The notes: a model not told the origin generated them from the sequence alone. Counted from the first letter of the stretch, positions 24,963 to 33,963 are shown. The stretch is 36,753 nt of DNA from Deltaproteobacteria bacterium (GCA_026995935.1 JALWNK010000057.1:1-36753); one strand, 5' to 3'. Program-made: numbers and translations.

Positions 24963-25068
24963 TAATTCCAAGCCGTTCCTCGTAAAAGTCTTCAATTAAT
25001 GGCCTGAAGTCCATTTCATCTATCCAGGCATTAAAACAAAAATCATCCCAAAGGTCCGCATCTTTCAT
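24963..25068 (-). pseudogene. Small ORF of the neighbouring cassette, cut by the intron
   Basis: Starts ATG 25068 and reads MKDADLWDDFCFNAWIDEMD, then FRPLIEDFYEERLGI, before meeting the intron 3' end. Without the intron the frame would continue through the attC-like site. Its ATG overlaps the TGA of another short frame ending at 25065 (last residues LNRGVLRDYACANDK), an ATGA coupling often seen in two-gene toxin-antitoxin cassettes. Family not recognised. Confidence 0.4.
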
Positions 25069-25490
25069 TTATCATTGGCACAAGCATAATCCCTTAAAAC
25101 ACCACGATTGAGACGCTGACCTTTCAATGTGTGAAAAACTATTATGCATAGGCTCCGGGCCAGTATTCCTGCGGTTTAAGACCTTATTTTAGGCCCTTAT
25201 AAATTTGTCCCGCAGTGCCGCAGTGCCAGGCATTTGAAGTACCATAGTACCATTCCTTGTTCCTACAATCTGTGAGCTCCATTATCCAGGATAATAACTG
25301 TTGAAAAAACCCGGCGATTCCGCTTGGGTGCAGAAAAATCTATTTTTTTCCTTGAACAATAAAAAAACTCGTTTAGTACCAATTTTGGGTATGTGATGTA
25401 GTCGTGATTGTATTTCATTTAGAAATATAAAAAAATATGTCGTTAAACAGGAATAAATTCTTTTTAGCGGCGCTTTAAACAAAAAATACC
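25069..25490. other. Non-coding region upstream of the CRISPR-Cas operon
   Basis: The first ~80 nt carry a minus-strand tail of a decayed short ORF. The rest is AT-rich with small repeats (GCCGCAGTGCCGCAGTGCC at about 25213-25231, AGTACCATAGTACCAT after it) and long A/T runs close to cas6. No CRISPR repeats are present. The cas operon promoter must lie here, but I see no well-spaced -35/-10 pair. Confidence 0.5.
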
Positions 25491-26462
25491 TTGGAAAATT
25501 TCACCCTTTCACGTTTTTCTTTTGTCTTAAAGGCGGATTCTGATATTCAGTTACCCGTCTATAAAGGCTCCACCCTCCGCGGTGGTTTTGGCCATGCCTT
25601 CCGGCGTGCCTGCTGCACGGTCAGAAAAAAGAATTGTGCAGACTGCATTTTTAAAAATCAATGCGCCTATTCTTGGGTTTTCGAAACCCCTGTTCCTGAT
25701 GGTGCAGAAATGTTGAGAAAATATACCTCTGCGCCTCATCCATTTGTTCTGGAGCCTCCTGACGAAGAACGCCGCACGTATCAACCTGGTGACATCCTAA
25801 GTTTCAGGCTGGTTTTAATAGGAAGGGCCACGGATTATTTGCCCTATTTTATCTACTCATTTCACCAGCTTGGGAAAATAGGCATTGGAAAAGACAGGGG
25901 GAAATTCGAAATTGAACAGGTTATTCAGGAAGATATACCAGCGCGTGAAAGTTTGAAAGGCAGGGTGGTTTTCGAATCAGGGGAAAAGACCCTGTTTGCC
26001 ACAACCCCACCCAAGGCCTGGAAAGAGATTGTAGAATCAGATGTCCCTGCCAGAATACGCATCCGTTTCCTTACGCCTACCCGGATCAAGTATAAGGGGC
26101 ATCTTACCAAGGACTTGGAATTTCACGTCCTATTCAGAAGCATGCTTCGCCGAATCTCTCTTCTTTCATACTTTCACTGCGGCCAAAGGCTGGATGATTC
26201 CCGATTCAGGCAGCTTATTGACAGGGCCAGGGAGATAACCATCCAGGACCAGGCACTCCACTGGTACGACTGGAACAGGTGGTCAAACCGCCAGGGCACA
26301 AGGATGAAGATGGGGGGATTCATGGGGGAAATCACCTATGAAGGGGATTTTGAGCCCTTCTGGCCATACATCCGGCTAGGGGAGTATGTGCATGTAGGAA
26401 AGGGGAGCAGTTTCGGGTTGGGTAGGTATGAGGTGGTTAATGAAAAAAGGATGGAATCATGA
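25491..26462 (+). CDS. cas6: CRISPR pre-crRNA processing endoribonuclease Cas6
   Basis: 323 residues from a TTG start with no evident ribosome site; no earlier start in frame fits. RAMP-fold protein of the Cas6 DUF2276 type: VYKGSTLRGGFGHAFRRACC, a Cys block NCADCIFKNQC, GDILSFRLVLIGRA, FHQLGKIGIGKDRG, FLTPTRIKYKGHL, and a C-terminal Gly-rich loop HVGKGSSFGLGRYEV. It would cut the repeat RNA to give crRNAs for the Cmr complex. Stop overlaps cmr1 by 4 nt. Confidence 0.88.
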   Translation: MENFTLSRFSFVLKADSDIQLPVYKGSTLRGGFGHAFRRACCTVRKKNCADCIFKNQCAYSWVFETPVPDGAEMLRKYTSAPHPFVLEPPDEERRTYQPGDILSFRLVLIGRATDYLPYFIYSFHQLGKIGIGKDRGKFEIEQVIQEDIPARESLKGRVVFESGEKTLFATTPPKAWKEIVESDVPARIRIRFLTPTRIKYKGHLTKDLEFHVLFRSMLRRISLLSYFHCGQRLDDSRFRQLIDRAREITIQDQALHWYDWNRWSNRQGTRMKMGGFMGEITYEGDFEPFWPYIRLGEYVHVGKGSSFGLGRYEVVNEKRMES

Positions 26463-27772
26463 GAAAAATTGAATCATGTCCTGTAATAGAAAGCACAAAT
26501 CCATTAACAGGCTATGTGGAAAGGTGTTTTGAGGTAGAATTTATAACTCCTCTTTATGGGGGTGGTGTCGAAGCAGGGCTATGTGACACGACTTCTCCAA
26601 TAAGGGCGCCAGCAATAAGAGGACATCTTCGCTTCTGGTGGAGAGCCACCAGAGGGGCCTCTTTTCCTGACGGCAAGACCCTTAAAGAGAATGAAGATAA
26701 GATATGGGGTTCAACTGAACTACCCAGCCCTGTACAAATAAAAATTGGCCAAGTAGAAGGGAGAAAACGGTATAGGACTTACAATGCAGATAACTGTTAT
26801 GGTTTTTCTAGATATGGAGCTGAAGCCTATGCTCTATTTCCTGCTCAGCAAAATGAAACACCAAAATTAATAAAAGAGGGATTAACCTTTACGTTCCTTA
26901 TTAAATGGCCATCTGACAAAGACCTTGAAAAAGATGTTTATGCAGCCGTATGGGCCTGGCTTAATTTTGGAGGCATAGGGGCAAGAACCAGACGCGGATT
27001 AGGAGCACTTTTTGCCAAAAAGGTCCCTGATGATATTTCCAGGGATTTTTGTCCCCAGAATATTGAAAACTTTGGGAATTGGTTAAAGGCTAATTTGAAA
27101 AAGTTTGACATTTCAAATGATAGCCCTCTAGGAGCCTGGCCTGTCATGCCTGATGCTTTTTATATCTTGCCGGATATTAATGATGCTCTTTCAGCCTGGA
27201 AAGTTGCACTTGCTTGTCTGAAGCGTTTCAGGCAGGGGGAAAAAATCGGAAGAGATCTTGGACGCGGAAAAAGGCCTGGACGATCTCGCTGGCCAGAGGC
27301 TGAATCCATAAGGGAATTAGCCATGGAACAAAATAGCAAACGTAATAGAAATGATTTGAGGCTAAAAGCAAAAGATTCCCGAATACCAACAAAATATTTT
27401 CCCAGGGCCGAATTTGGCTTGCCAATAATTTTTGAAATAAGGAACGAAAATCTTAAGCCCACATTAATTCCCGGCAATAACCACGAACGTATGGCAAGCC
27501 CCCTTGTTTTGCGTCCTTTGCGTTTTTCAGATGGAAGCCATGCAGCGCTGATATACCTTTTCAAAACACCGCCCATAAGAGAGGCCCTTTTAAAACCAGG
27601 GGAGAAAGATTTATTAAGAGATGAATTGCCGATTGGAGAAGATCAAATTCGTTCCAGCGAATTAAACAAATATCAGGATTCTCCCATGAGTAGTAGCACC
27701 AATACTGGATCTGCCCTTGAGGCATTTCAGGCTTTTATTCTCAAACATAACTTTCAAAAGGTGAGCATATGA
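26459..27772 (+). CDS. cmr1: Type III-B RAMP protein Cmr1
   Basis: 437 residues. Cmr1 signatures: VEFITPLYGGGVEAG at the N-terminus, IRAPAIRGHLRFWWRATRG, GGIGARTRRGLGAL, and a second RAMP half with FGLPIIFEI and MASPLVLRP. Cas7-family subunit capping the 3' end of the crRNA/target in Cmr complexes. 4-nt overlaps on both sides. The region is visibly more AT-rich than the core genes at 7-18 kb. Confidence 0.92.
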   Translation: MRKIESCPVIESTNPLTGYVERCFEVEFITPLYGGGVEAGLCDTTSPIRAPAIRGHLRFWWRATRGASFPDGKTLKENEDKIWGSTELPSPVQIKIGQVEGRKRYRTYNADNCYGFSRYGAEAYALFPAQQNETPKLIKEGLTFTFLIKWPSDKDLEKDVYAAVWAWLNFGGIGARTRRGLGALFAKKVPDDISRDFCPQNIENFGNWLKANLKKFDISNDSPLGAWPVMPDAFYILPDINDALSAWKVALACLKRFRQGEKIGRDLGRGKRPGRSRWPEAESIRELAMEQNSKRNRNDLRLKAKDSRIPTKYFPRAEFGLPIIFEIRNENLKPTLIPGNNHERMASPLVLRPLRFSDGSHAALIYLFKTPPIREALLKPGEKDLLRDELPIGEDQIRSSELNKYQDSPMSSSTNTGSALEAFQAFILKHNFQKVSI

Positions 27773-29607
27773 GAAAGTGGCTACTTCTAATAACTGTTGG
27801 ACCTGTTCAGGATTTTATTGCCGCAGCAAGGCGGACCAGAGATCTCTGGTTTGGCTCATATTTGTTATCAGAAATAAGCAAGGCAGTCGCTAAGAGCATT
27901 TCCGATAATGTTGGTTCAGAAAACCTGATTTTCCCTGCTCCAGAAAAGATTTCAGCCTTGCAACCTGACAGTGACTTAAAAGTAGGAAATGTAATATTTA
28001 CGCAGTTGCCAGAAGATGCTGATCCAAGACAGATAATTGCTGATGCCAAGGAAGCTGCAAATAGTCAATGGAAGGAGTTTGCTGAAAGGGTATTTGTTGA
28101 TGCGAGGGAATATATAGACGAAGAAGTTTGGAACAATCAGATTGACGATGTAGTGGAATTTTATGCTGCATGGGCCGTTTATGATAGCGAAGATAAATAC
28201 AAGGAGATGAGAGGCCGTGTAATGCAAATTCTGGCGGCAAGAAAGTCGTGTCGCAATTTCAAACAGGATATGTACAGCACTAACAGGCCAAAATCCTCCC
28301 TTGATGGAGCTAGAGATTCGGTATTGCTTAAATTAAAGGAAAGAAAAAGCCTTAAAAAACGACAAAAGAACATTTTTATTGCTGAAGGTGAACAGCTTGA
28401 TGCAGTCGGATTGGTAAAACGAATTGGAGGTGGAATAAAAAGTTATCCCTCTACATGTCGTGTTGCAGCAGATACATGGATCAGGGCGGCCACCTCTTGC
28501 ATGGGGGCTCATGTAAAGCTTGGAGCCCTAAAAGAAATAGCTAAGGCCAATGATATTCCCAAGTTGAATACTAATCGCTGGCCCCAATATGAAAATTTTC
28601 CTTTTGATGCCACGATACTATTCCCAACTCGCTATAAAGACTATTATCGAGAAACAGGCATCAATTTTTCCGAATATTCAGGTATCGAAAGTCATATAGA
28701 AGAAATAAAAAATTATTTAGGAAATAAGTATCCTACGCCATATTTTGCTGTTTTATTGGCTGATGGAGATCACATGGGAAAAGCAATTTCCCATTTAGGG
28801 TCTTCCTTTCTACATAAAAATTTTTCCCAAATGCTCTCACGTTTTGCCCGTAGCACTAAAGACATTATAGCAACCTATAATGGCTGTTTGGTTTATTCGG
28901 GTGGAGATGATGTCTTGGCCTTTTTGCCATTGGATAAGGTATTGGGCTGTGCCAAAGAGCTGCATCATACATTTTGTACCTTTATGAACGACTTTGGAAG
29001 CCAAGATGACGTTCACGAAATTCAAAATACCACCCTTTCAGTGGGAATTTCTATTGGCCATTTTATTGAACCATTAGAAGACTTGCTGTCATGGGCAAGG
29101 CTTGCTGAACAAGATGCCAAAAAACCTGACAGAAATGGGCTGGCGATCCATTGGCATTCCAGAAGCGGCGCTTCCGTTGGCGTGAGAGCCCGCTGGGATA
29201 CCGGTTTTTACAAACGTCTCGATAGATGGATAGAAGCGTTTCAAAAAGGAATCATACCAAGCCGCATAATTTATGAATTACGTGACATTGCGGCAGAGTA
29301 TCAAGCATGGCCGGAAGGCCAAGAGACTTTAGAAGCTATAGCTCATGATTTGATTCGATTGCTTAAAAGGAAGAGGCAGAAAAAAACAGAAGGAACAGTT
29401 GACTGGAATTCTTTAGCAAACGAGATAGCAGCATGTCTGGATGCTGCCCCATCGCCCGCTCAAGAAGCCCCTATTTATGTACCTTCTATATTGAATCTTT
29501 CCAACGAGTGGTGGATTTCATCTCAATTTGCCAGGGCAACGGGACTTAGATGCCGGGAAGATGAAATACAGATAAAAGATGAGGAAAACAAAAATGGTAC
29601 GACTTGA
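27769..29607 (+). CDS. cmr2: Cmr2/Cas10 large subunit, HD-less, GGDD present
   Basis: 612 residues. It starts directly with VGPVQDFIAAARRTRDLWFGS, the segment that follows the HD domain in longer Cmr2 proteins, so the DNase HD domain is absent. Palm domains: DGD at 332-334 (LLADGDHMGK) and GGDD at 378-381 (VYSGGDDVLAFLPL). GGDD is the catalytic site for cyclic oligoadenylate synthesis in Cas10. So the complex is predicted to signal but not cut DNA through an HD site. This fits with the CARF proteins encoded downstream. Confidence 0.95.
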   Translation: MRKWLLLITVGPVQDFIAAARRTRDLWFGSYLLSEISKAVAKSISDNVGSENLIFPAPEKISALQPDSDLKVGNVIFTQLPEDADPRQIIADAKEAANSQWKEFAERVFVDAREYIDEEVWNNQIDDVVEFYAAWAVYDSEDKYKEMRGRVMQILAARKSCRNFKQDMYSTNRPKSSLDGARDSVLLKLKERKSLKKRQKNIFIAEGEQLDAVGLVKRIGGGIKSYPSTCRVAADTWIRAATSCMGAHVKLGALKEIAKANDIPKLNTNRWPQYENFPFDATILFPTRYKDYYRETGINFSEYSGIESHIEEIKNYLGNKYPTPYFAVLLADGDHMGKAISHLGSSFLHKNFSQMLSRFARSTKDIIATYNGCLVYSGGDDVLAFLPLDKVLGCAKELHHTFCTFMNDFGSQDDVHEIQNTTLSVGISIGHFIEPLEDLLSWARLAEQDAKKPDRNGLAIHWHSRSGASVGVRARWDTGFYKRLDRWIEAFQKGIIPSRIIYELRDIAAEYQAWPEGQETLEAIAHDLIRLLKRKRQKKTEGTVDWNSLANEIAACLDAAPSPAQEAPIYVPSILNLSNEWWISSQFARATGLRCREDEIQIKDEENKNGTT

Positions 29608-30748
29608 GATTATACCTCATGGACCTGTGATAGCCAGGGATGGACGCCCTTTTGGCAGTGGCCAATCACGCAGGATGCGTTGTTTGGAATGGATATATCC
29701 CTCAATGCTTGCCGGATCATTCAGGACATCTATAGGCAAGATGATTTCAGGCGGATCATTTGACGCTGATACAGTGAACAAACTGAAATCAATAGAGATA
29801 CGAGGCCCATTCCTTGAGCATCAAAACGAGCCTTACTTTTCTGCTCCAAGGGATATTGTTCTTGACCAGGACAATAAAGTGTTTGTTAAAAGGCCTGTTG
29901 AGTTAGGAGAGGGCGAAGGTTGTGACCTCCCTGCTTCCGGGTTGTTGCCAACCATGTTATTTCCTGAACCTGATGAAAGCTTTAAACCAAAGGCTGCCCC
30001 CATTTTTTGGTCACTAAAAAATATTGGAGCATGGTTAACAGAGCCGTCAGGAGAATCCTTTACCATGCCTGAAACATTTTCCCCTGATTCAGGTTTTGTG
30101 GAAACCATTGAACATGAGACGAGAACGCACATAAAAGTAGATCATAAATTGGGAGCCGTTAATCCGGATGAAGGCATGCTTTTCATGACGGACGGCCTAT
30201 GCATACCTCATGACATGAAGATCACAGCATTAGTGTCCTGTCCTACTGAATCAAACAGAATTCAAGAAATTTTAGATAAAATGGATATGCTTCATCCTCT
30301 TGGCGGCGAACGCAGACTGGGCTGCTGGCAAACGTCTTCTGCATCAATATATAAGTGCCCTGGTAACATAAAAGAAATATTCAAAAATGGCCCGAAGTTT
30401 GTTCGAATGATTTTGGCAACACCGGCAATTTTCTCAAATGGTTGGTATCCCGGATGGTTGAACGAAGACCTGATAGGATCACCGCCTGAAACTTCAATAG
30501 AGGTAAAACTAGTTGGCGTTTGTGTGGATCGTTGGAAACCTGTTTCTGGCTGGAGCCTGGAAAAAGGGAAGGTCGGTCCAAAACCAATACGCAGACTTGT
30601 CCCCGCCGGCAGTGTTTATTTCTTTGAAATGCTGAAAGGCAACACCTCTGAATTTGAGGGCAGATGGCTTCAATCTGTGTCCGATATGGAGCAAGACAGG
30701 AGAGATGGTTTCGGACTGGCCCTTTGGGGAATATGGGCAAAAGATTAA
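29594..30748 (+). CDS. cmr3: Type III-B RAMP protein Cmr3
   Basis: 384 residues from ATG 29594, chosen because GAGGA lies 9 nt upstream; ATG 29579 would add five residues. Opening LEIIPHGPVIARDGRPFGSG and WIYPSMLAGSFRTSIGK is diagnostic of Cmr3 (Cas5 family), as is HPLGGERRLGCW. Binds the 5' tag of the crRNA next to Cmr2. Overlaps cmr2 by 14 nt. Confidence 0.93.
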   Translation: MVRLEIIPHGPVIARDGRPFGSGQSRRMRCLEWIYPSMLAGSFRTSIGKMISGGSFDADTVNKLKSIEIRGPFLEHQNEPYFSAPRDIVLDQDNKVFVKRPVELGEGEGCDLPASGLLPTMLFPEPDESFKPKAAPIFWSLKNIGAWLTEPSGESFTMPETFSPDSGFVETIEHETRTHIKVDHKLGAVNPDEGMLFMTDGLCIPHDMKITALVSCPTESNRIQEILDKMDMLHPLGGERRLGCWQTSSASIYKCPGNIKEIFKNGPKFVRMILATPAIFSNGWYPGWLNEDLIGSPPETSIEVKLVGVCVDRWKPVSGWSLEKGKVGPKPIRRLVPAGSVYFFEMLKGNTSEFEGRWLQSVSDMEQDRRDGFGLALWGIWAKD

Positions 30749-30771
30749 TCAACTGATTGGGAGGAAAAATA

Positions 30772-31686
30772 ATGGCAAATGAAACGGTTTTATTTTTTAT
30801 TCATGCCCTTACGCCGCTTCATGTTGGTGCTGGGCGCGGTGTCAGGTTCATAGATTTACCAGTTATCAGAGAAAAAATTACTGGCTGGCCTATAGTGCCA
30901 GGCTCGGCCATAAAAGGAGTTCTGGCAGATTATTATCATGCCACGGATGCTCAACGGGAGACAAACGATAAATTGAGGTCTGCTTTTGGCATTGCAGACA
31001 AAGGCACTGTTGACGGGGGAATGCCGAATGCAGGCTCTCTGGTCTTTACTGATGCCCACCTAATTTGCTTGCCGGTAAGGAGCCTTTACGGCACCTTTGC
31101 CTGGATTACCTCCTCTATGGCACTAAAACGTTTCATGCGTGATCTTGAATCGGCTGGCAAAGCAGACGGCTTATCTGTGCCAGAGAATCCCTCTGAAGAC
31201 ATTCTGCTCATCCCAAGTGATACTGATTCGCTTCTTTGCCGAGAAGACAGAGTATTTTTAGAAGATTACGATTTTGGTTACCAAGAGGATGACTCAACCA
31301 AAAATCTGGCAGAAAAAATGGCAAATTTTCTTTATGGCGATGCCTCGGAATGGAAGCAGGAATTTATAAAGCGTTTTGCCGTTGTTCCAAATGAGGCCTT
31401 TGACTTTTTTTCTGAAATGGGCACAGAGGTCAGGGCCAGAATAAGAATAGAGGAACAAACCAAGACAGTGAAGGAAGGGGCGTTATGGTATGAGGAATAT
31501 TTGCCAGCAGAAAGCGTTCTTGCCGGCCTAATATGGTGTGATCGGATTTATGGAAGCAGTACTTTGTCGGCAACGGACCTTACTGGAGAATATTGTCAAG
31601 GCGAGCTTCATCTGCAAATGGGCGGTAATGCCACTATTGGTAAAGGGCAAGTACGCATGCTTTTTCACCAAGGAGGTGAATCATGA
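30772..31686 (+). CDS. cmr4: Type III-B backbone RNase Cmr4
   Basis: 304 residues from ATG 30772 with GGGAGG 8 nt before; a TTG at 30757 is not needed. Cas7-family: TPLHVGAGRGVRFIDLPV, with Asp28 at the position of the target-RNA-cutting Asp of known Cmr4, then WPIVPGSAIKGVLAD, AGSLVFTDAHL and GGNATIGKGQVRM. Forms the filament that cuts target RNA at 6-nt intervals. Confidence 0.95.
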   Translation: MANETVLFFIHALTPLHVGAGRGVRFIDLPVIREKITGWPIVPGSAIKGVLADYYHATDAQRETNDKLRSAFGIADKGTVDGGMPNAGSLVFTDAHLICLPVRSLYGTFAWITSSMALKRFMRDLESAGKADGLSVPENPSEDILLIPSDTDSLLCREDRVFLEDYDFGYQEDDSTKNLAEKMANFLYGDASEWKQEFIKRFAVVPNEAFDFFSEMGTEVRARIRIEEQTKTVKEGALWYEEYLPAESVLAGLIWCDRIYGSSTLSATDLTGEYCQGELHLQMGGNATIGKGQVRMLFHQGGES

Positions 31687-32048
31687 CATCTAGAGACAGC
31701 CAGAGGGCGCAAAGGGCATACCAGCGGGTGAACAAGCGTATCGAGCATGAACAGGCAGACAAATATAAATCATTCGCCCTAAGTTTTCCCGCTCTTGTAC
31801 ATTCTTGCGGCCTTGCACAGGCCCTTGCTTATGCTCAGGCAAAGAGTCTCGGCGAATTTCAGGATGATTTGGCCTTTGTGATAAACGGAAACGGCAGCAG
31901 TTTTAAGACGTTAGCGCAACAATCAAGAGAAGCGGATTTATCAGATTATAGGCGCTTGACGTATGAAGTGATTAGCGGAGCTTCCTGGATAAAACGATAT
32001 GTAGAGGCATTGTTTAAAGATTCCGACGGGGAGAATTCAGATGAATGA
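31683..32048 (+). CDS. cmr5: Type III-B small subunit Cmr5
   Basis: 121 residues, all helical: RAQRAYQRVNKRI, YKSFALSFPALVHSCGLAQ, ALAYAQAK, YRRLTYEVISGASWIKRYVEAL. This is the Cmr5 pattern and length. Lines the target-RNA side of the Cmr filament. Overlaps cmr4 by 4 nt and cmr6 by 8 nt. Confidence 0.93.
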   Translation: MTSRDSQRAQRAYQRVNKRIEHEQADKYKSFALSFPALVHSCGLAQALAYAQAKSLGEFQDDLAFVINGNGSSFKTLAQQSREADLSDYRRLTYEVISGASWIKRYVEALFKDSDGENSDE

Positions 32049-33081
32049 TCAGGCATGTCGCAATGTTGTCAATTCTGTCAATATTCATAAGGCCAATAAC
32101 GCGGGGCTGATTTTAGATCGTTATTTAAAAACAAGATATAAAAGTGAAGATCATCCCTCTGAGCGAGTTCAATTATTTAAAGCGGCAATTGCTGCCTGCG
32201 CTTCTTCAAGAGAACTATATACTCTGGCATTTAAGCGCATGGAAGAGGAACTAAAAAGAAAGCCAGCTCATAAAATTCGCTATTTAAAAAGTTATGGCAG
32301 AATTATTGTTGGTTTGTCAACAAGCAGCGCTTTGGAAACAGGAATTACTTTGCACCATATTTATGGAGTACCTACAATTCCGGCAAGTGCCATTAAAGGA
32401 TTAACAAATCACTACTGCAATTCCGTTTGGGGCAGTAAAGACGATAAATTTAAGACGGGACAAAAATACCATAAGACTATTTTTGGCAATAACGATGATT
32501 CAGGCCATATCATATTTTATGATGCATGGCTGCTCCCCAAATCAATTCAAGAGAATAGCAGTTTAATTTTGGATGTAATGACTCCGCATCATCAGGATTA
32601 TTATAAAGAGGTCCCGGATAGTGCTCCTACTGATTTTGATAAGCCCAATCCCATTACTTTTCTCTCTTTAGGCGGAACATTTCTTTTTTGCGTAGGCTGC
32701 GATGTTCCTGATGACGAAGGAGAAAAATGGGCCTCACTTTGTATGGATTTAATATCCGATGCCTTAAAATACTGGGGAATAGGAGGCAAGACAAGTGCGG
32801 GATACGGGACATTTGAACCAGATAAAAAGACAGAGGATCAAAAACGAATAGAACAGTTGTCTCCTGAAGAGAGGATTAGAGAAAAAGTTCAGAAAATGGA
32901 CTTAAAGCAGATAAAAAAGGCTTTTGGAAGAAACTGGAACAAGACCCAAAAAAGAGAAGATTTTGAAACTTTCAAACAAGCAGCGAAAGAAATTCATGGG
33001 GAAGAGATAAAAGCCCTGTTGGAAAAGTCAAACGATAAAAAAGAGAAAAAAATATTAAGGAGAATTTTGGATGCCAATTAA
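32041..33081 (+). CDS. cmr6: Type III-B RAMP protein Cmr6 with charged C-terminal extension
   Basis: 346 residues. Cmr6 hallmarks: NAGLILDRYL, VGLSTSSALETGITLHHIYG, VPTIPASAIKGLTNHYC, GHIIFYDAWLLP, DVMTPHHQDYY, GGKTSAGYGTFEP. After the usual end at about residue 264, about 80 highly charged helical residues follow (EDQKRIEQLSPEERIREKV... to KKEKKILRRIL), which are not part of the RAMP core. Overlaps the next gene by 11 nt. Confidence 0.93.
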   Translation: MNDQACRNVVNSVNIHKANNAGLILDRYLKTRYKSEDHPSERVQLFKAAIAACASSRELYTLAFKRMEEELKRKPAHKIRYLKSYGRIIVGLSTSSALETGITLHHIYGVPTIPASAIKGLTNHYCNSVWGSKDDKFKTGQKYHKTIFGNNDDSGHIIFYDAWLLPKSIQENSSLILDVMTPHHQDYYKEVPDSAPTDFDKPNPITFLSLGGTFLFCVGCDVPDDEGEKWASLCMDLISDALKYWGIGGKTSAGYGTFEPDKKTEDQKRIEQLSPEERIREKVQKMDLKQIKKAFGRNWNKTQKREDFETFKQAAKEIHGEEIKALLEKSNDKKEKKILRRILDAN

Positions 33082-33673
33082 TTTTAACATGAATATAAAC
33101 CCATTAGATTTATTAAAATTTTTCAAAGAATGCTGGGGTCAATCGATCAATCCAAGACAGATTAACCCTGTTCTAGAGACCATGAAACGATGTAAGGGGT
33201 TGATTGCCTTTGTCAGTGCAGGTTCTGGAGCATCATCTGCCAAAGAGGCCATCAATTTTCATAAACATGGCCCAGATAACCTAAGTGGACCCATGTTGCA
33301 CCATATATGGCTTTTATATTCGCCATTAAGTCAAAGTGGCGCTGAAGAACTTAAGGATTATGCTGAAAAAAGGAATATTAAATGCAGTAAAAAAAAGTTG
33401 GATATTACAGATGATGTACACAATATAAAACGCATCAAAGACCAATTGGATAAAGTTGCAGATGAAGCTATAGAAGAAGGAATGAGATATGAAGATATTG
33501 CAATTGATTTGACAGGAGGATCTAAAGTAGTAAGTCTTGGCTTTTTTCTATCTGCATTAATCTATGGCTTTAAGTTGCAAATCATGATTCCAAATGAAAT
33601 TGATGAAAATGGGCGCGCAGTTCCTGACGCAGGATCAAAGCCATTTTCCATAGAATTGCGATGTAATAAGTAA
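33071..33673 (+). CDS. CARF-only protein (cyclic-oligoadenylate sensor or ring nuclease candidate)
   Basis: 200 residues. A single CARF-like Rossmann domain: beta strand and loop GLIAFVSAGSGASSAKEAI at 43-61, and the second ligand loop DLTGGSKVVSLGFFLSAL at 146-163, the D-x-T-G-G-x-K pattern of Csm6/Csx1-type CARF domains. There is no HEPN, PD-(D/E)xK, TIR, protease or membrane segment. So it may degrade cyclic oligoadenylate, or bind it and partner another protein. It overlaps cmr6, making it the seventh gene of the coupled cmr unit. Ring-nuclease activity cannot be read from sequence alone. Confidence 0.8.
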   Translation: MPINFNMNINPLDLLKFFKECWGQSINPRQINPVLETMKRCKGLIAFVSAGSGASSAKEAINFHKHGPDNLSGPMLHHIWLLYSPLSQSGAEELKDYAEKRNIKCSKKKLDITDDVHNIKRIKDQLDKVADEAIEEGMRYEDIAIDLTGGSKVVSLGFFLSALIYGFKLQIMIPNEIDENGRAVPDAGSKPFSIELRCNK

Positions 33674-33702
33674 AAGTTGACAATTGGCCTCCTCAATAAG
33701 AC

Positions 33703-33939
33703 ATGCCAATTTTTGAGTTCATCTTCCAGACCTTTTTAGGCGAAGTCATAGTTGTCATCGCCGGTTTTATTTTAATCAAAGCCATCTTGGAAAAAGAGAT
33801 ATCAGGCATTTTGGTGGCTGGCGCATACTGGTCAGGAACAAGAGCACAGAACTGGTTAACCGGCCCATCAGAGTCAGGAAAACAAAAGAAATACTTGATG
33901 ATTCGGCAGACCTTCTTCCCCTGGGATGGGCAATGTTGA
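33703..33939 (+). CDS. 78-residue membrane protein in the type III-B locus
   Basis: Starts ATG 33703, 29 nt after the CARF-only gene; no strong ribosome site. One clear membrane helix at residues ~10-28 (TFLGEVIVVIAGFILIKAI) and a second weaker hydrophobic stretch at 34-46 (SGILVAGAYWSG), then a polar tail ending MIRQTFFPWDGQC. It is in the same frame as the next gene, 24 nt downstream. Parts of it (LVAGAYWSG...WLTG, RQTFF) resemble the start of that protein (LVALSASWAG...WFSG, RQTFF). Unknown family; a partner or truncated duplicate of the membrane module is inferred. Confidence 0.55.
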   Translation: MPIFEFIFQTFLGEVIVVIAGFILIKAILEKEISGILVAGAYWSGTRAQNWLTGPSESGKQKKYLMIRQTFFPWDGQC

Positions 33940-33963
33940 AATTTGGTTGAATGATGAAAAACT

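Noticed and set aside
24709-25068. A 119-codon minus-strand ORF crossing the intron 3' end
   Set aside because: Only the first ~35 codons are outside the intron; the rest is a chance open frame through intron RNA sequence.
25069-25490. CRISPR array or leader upstream of cas6
   Set aside because: No regularly spaced repeat of 25-40 nt is present; short repeats there are too small and adjacent.
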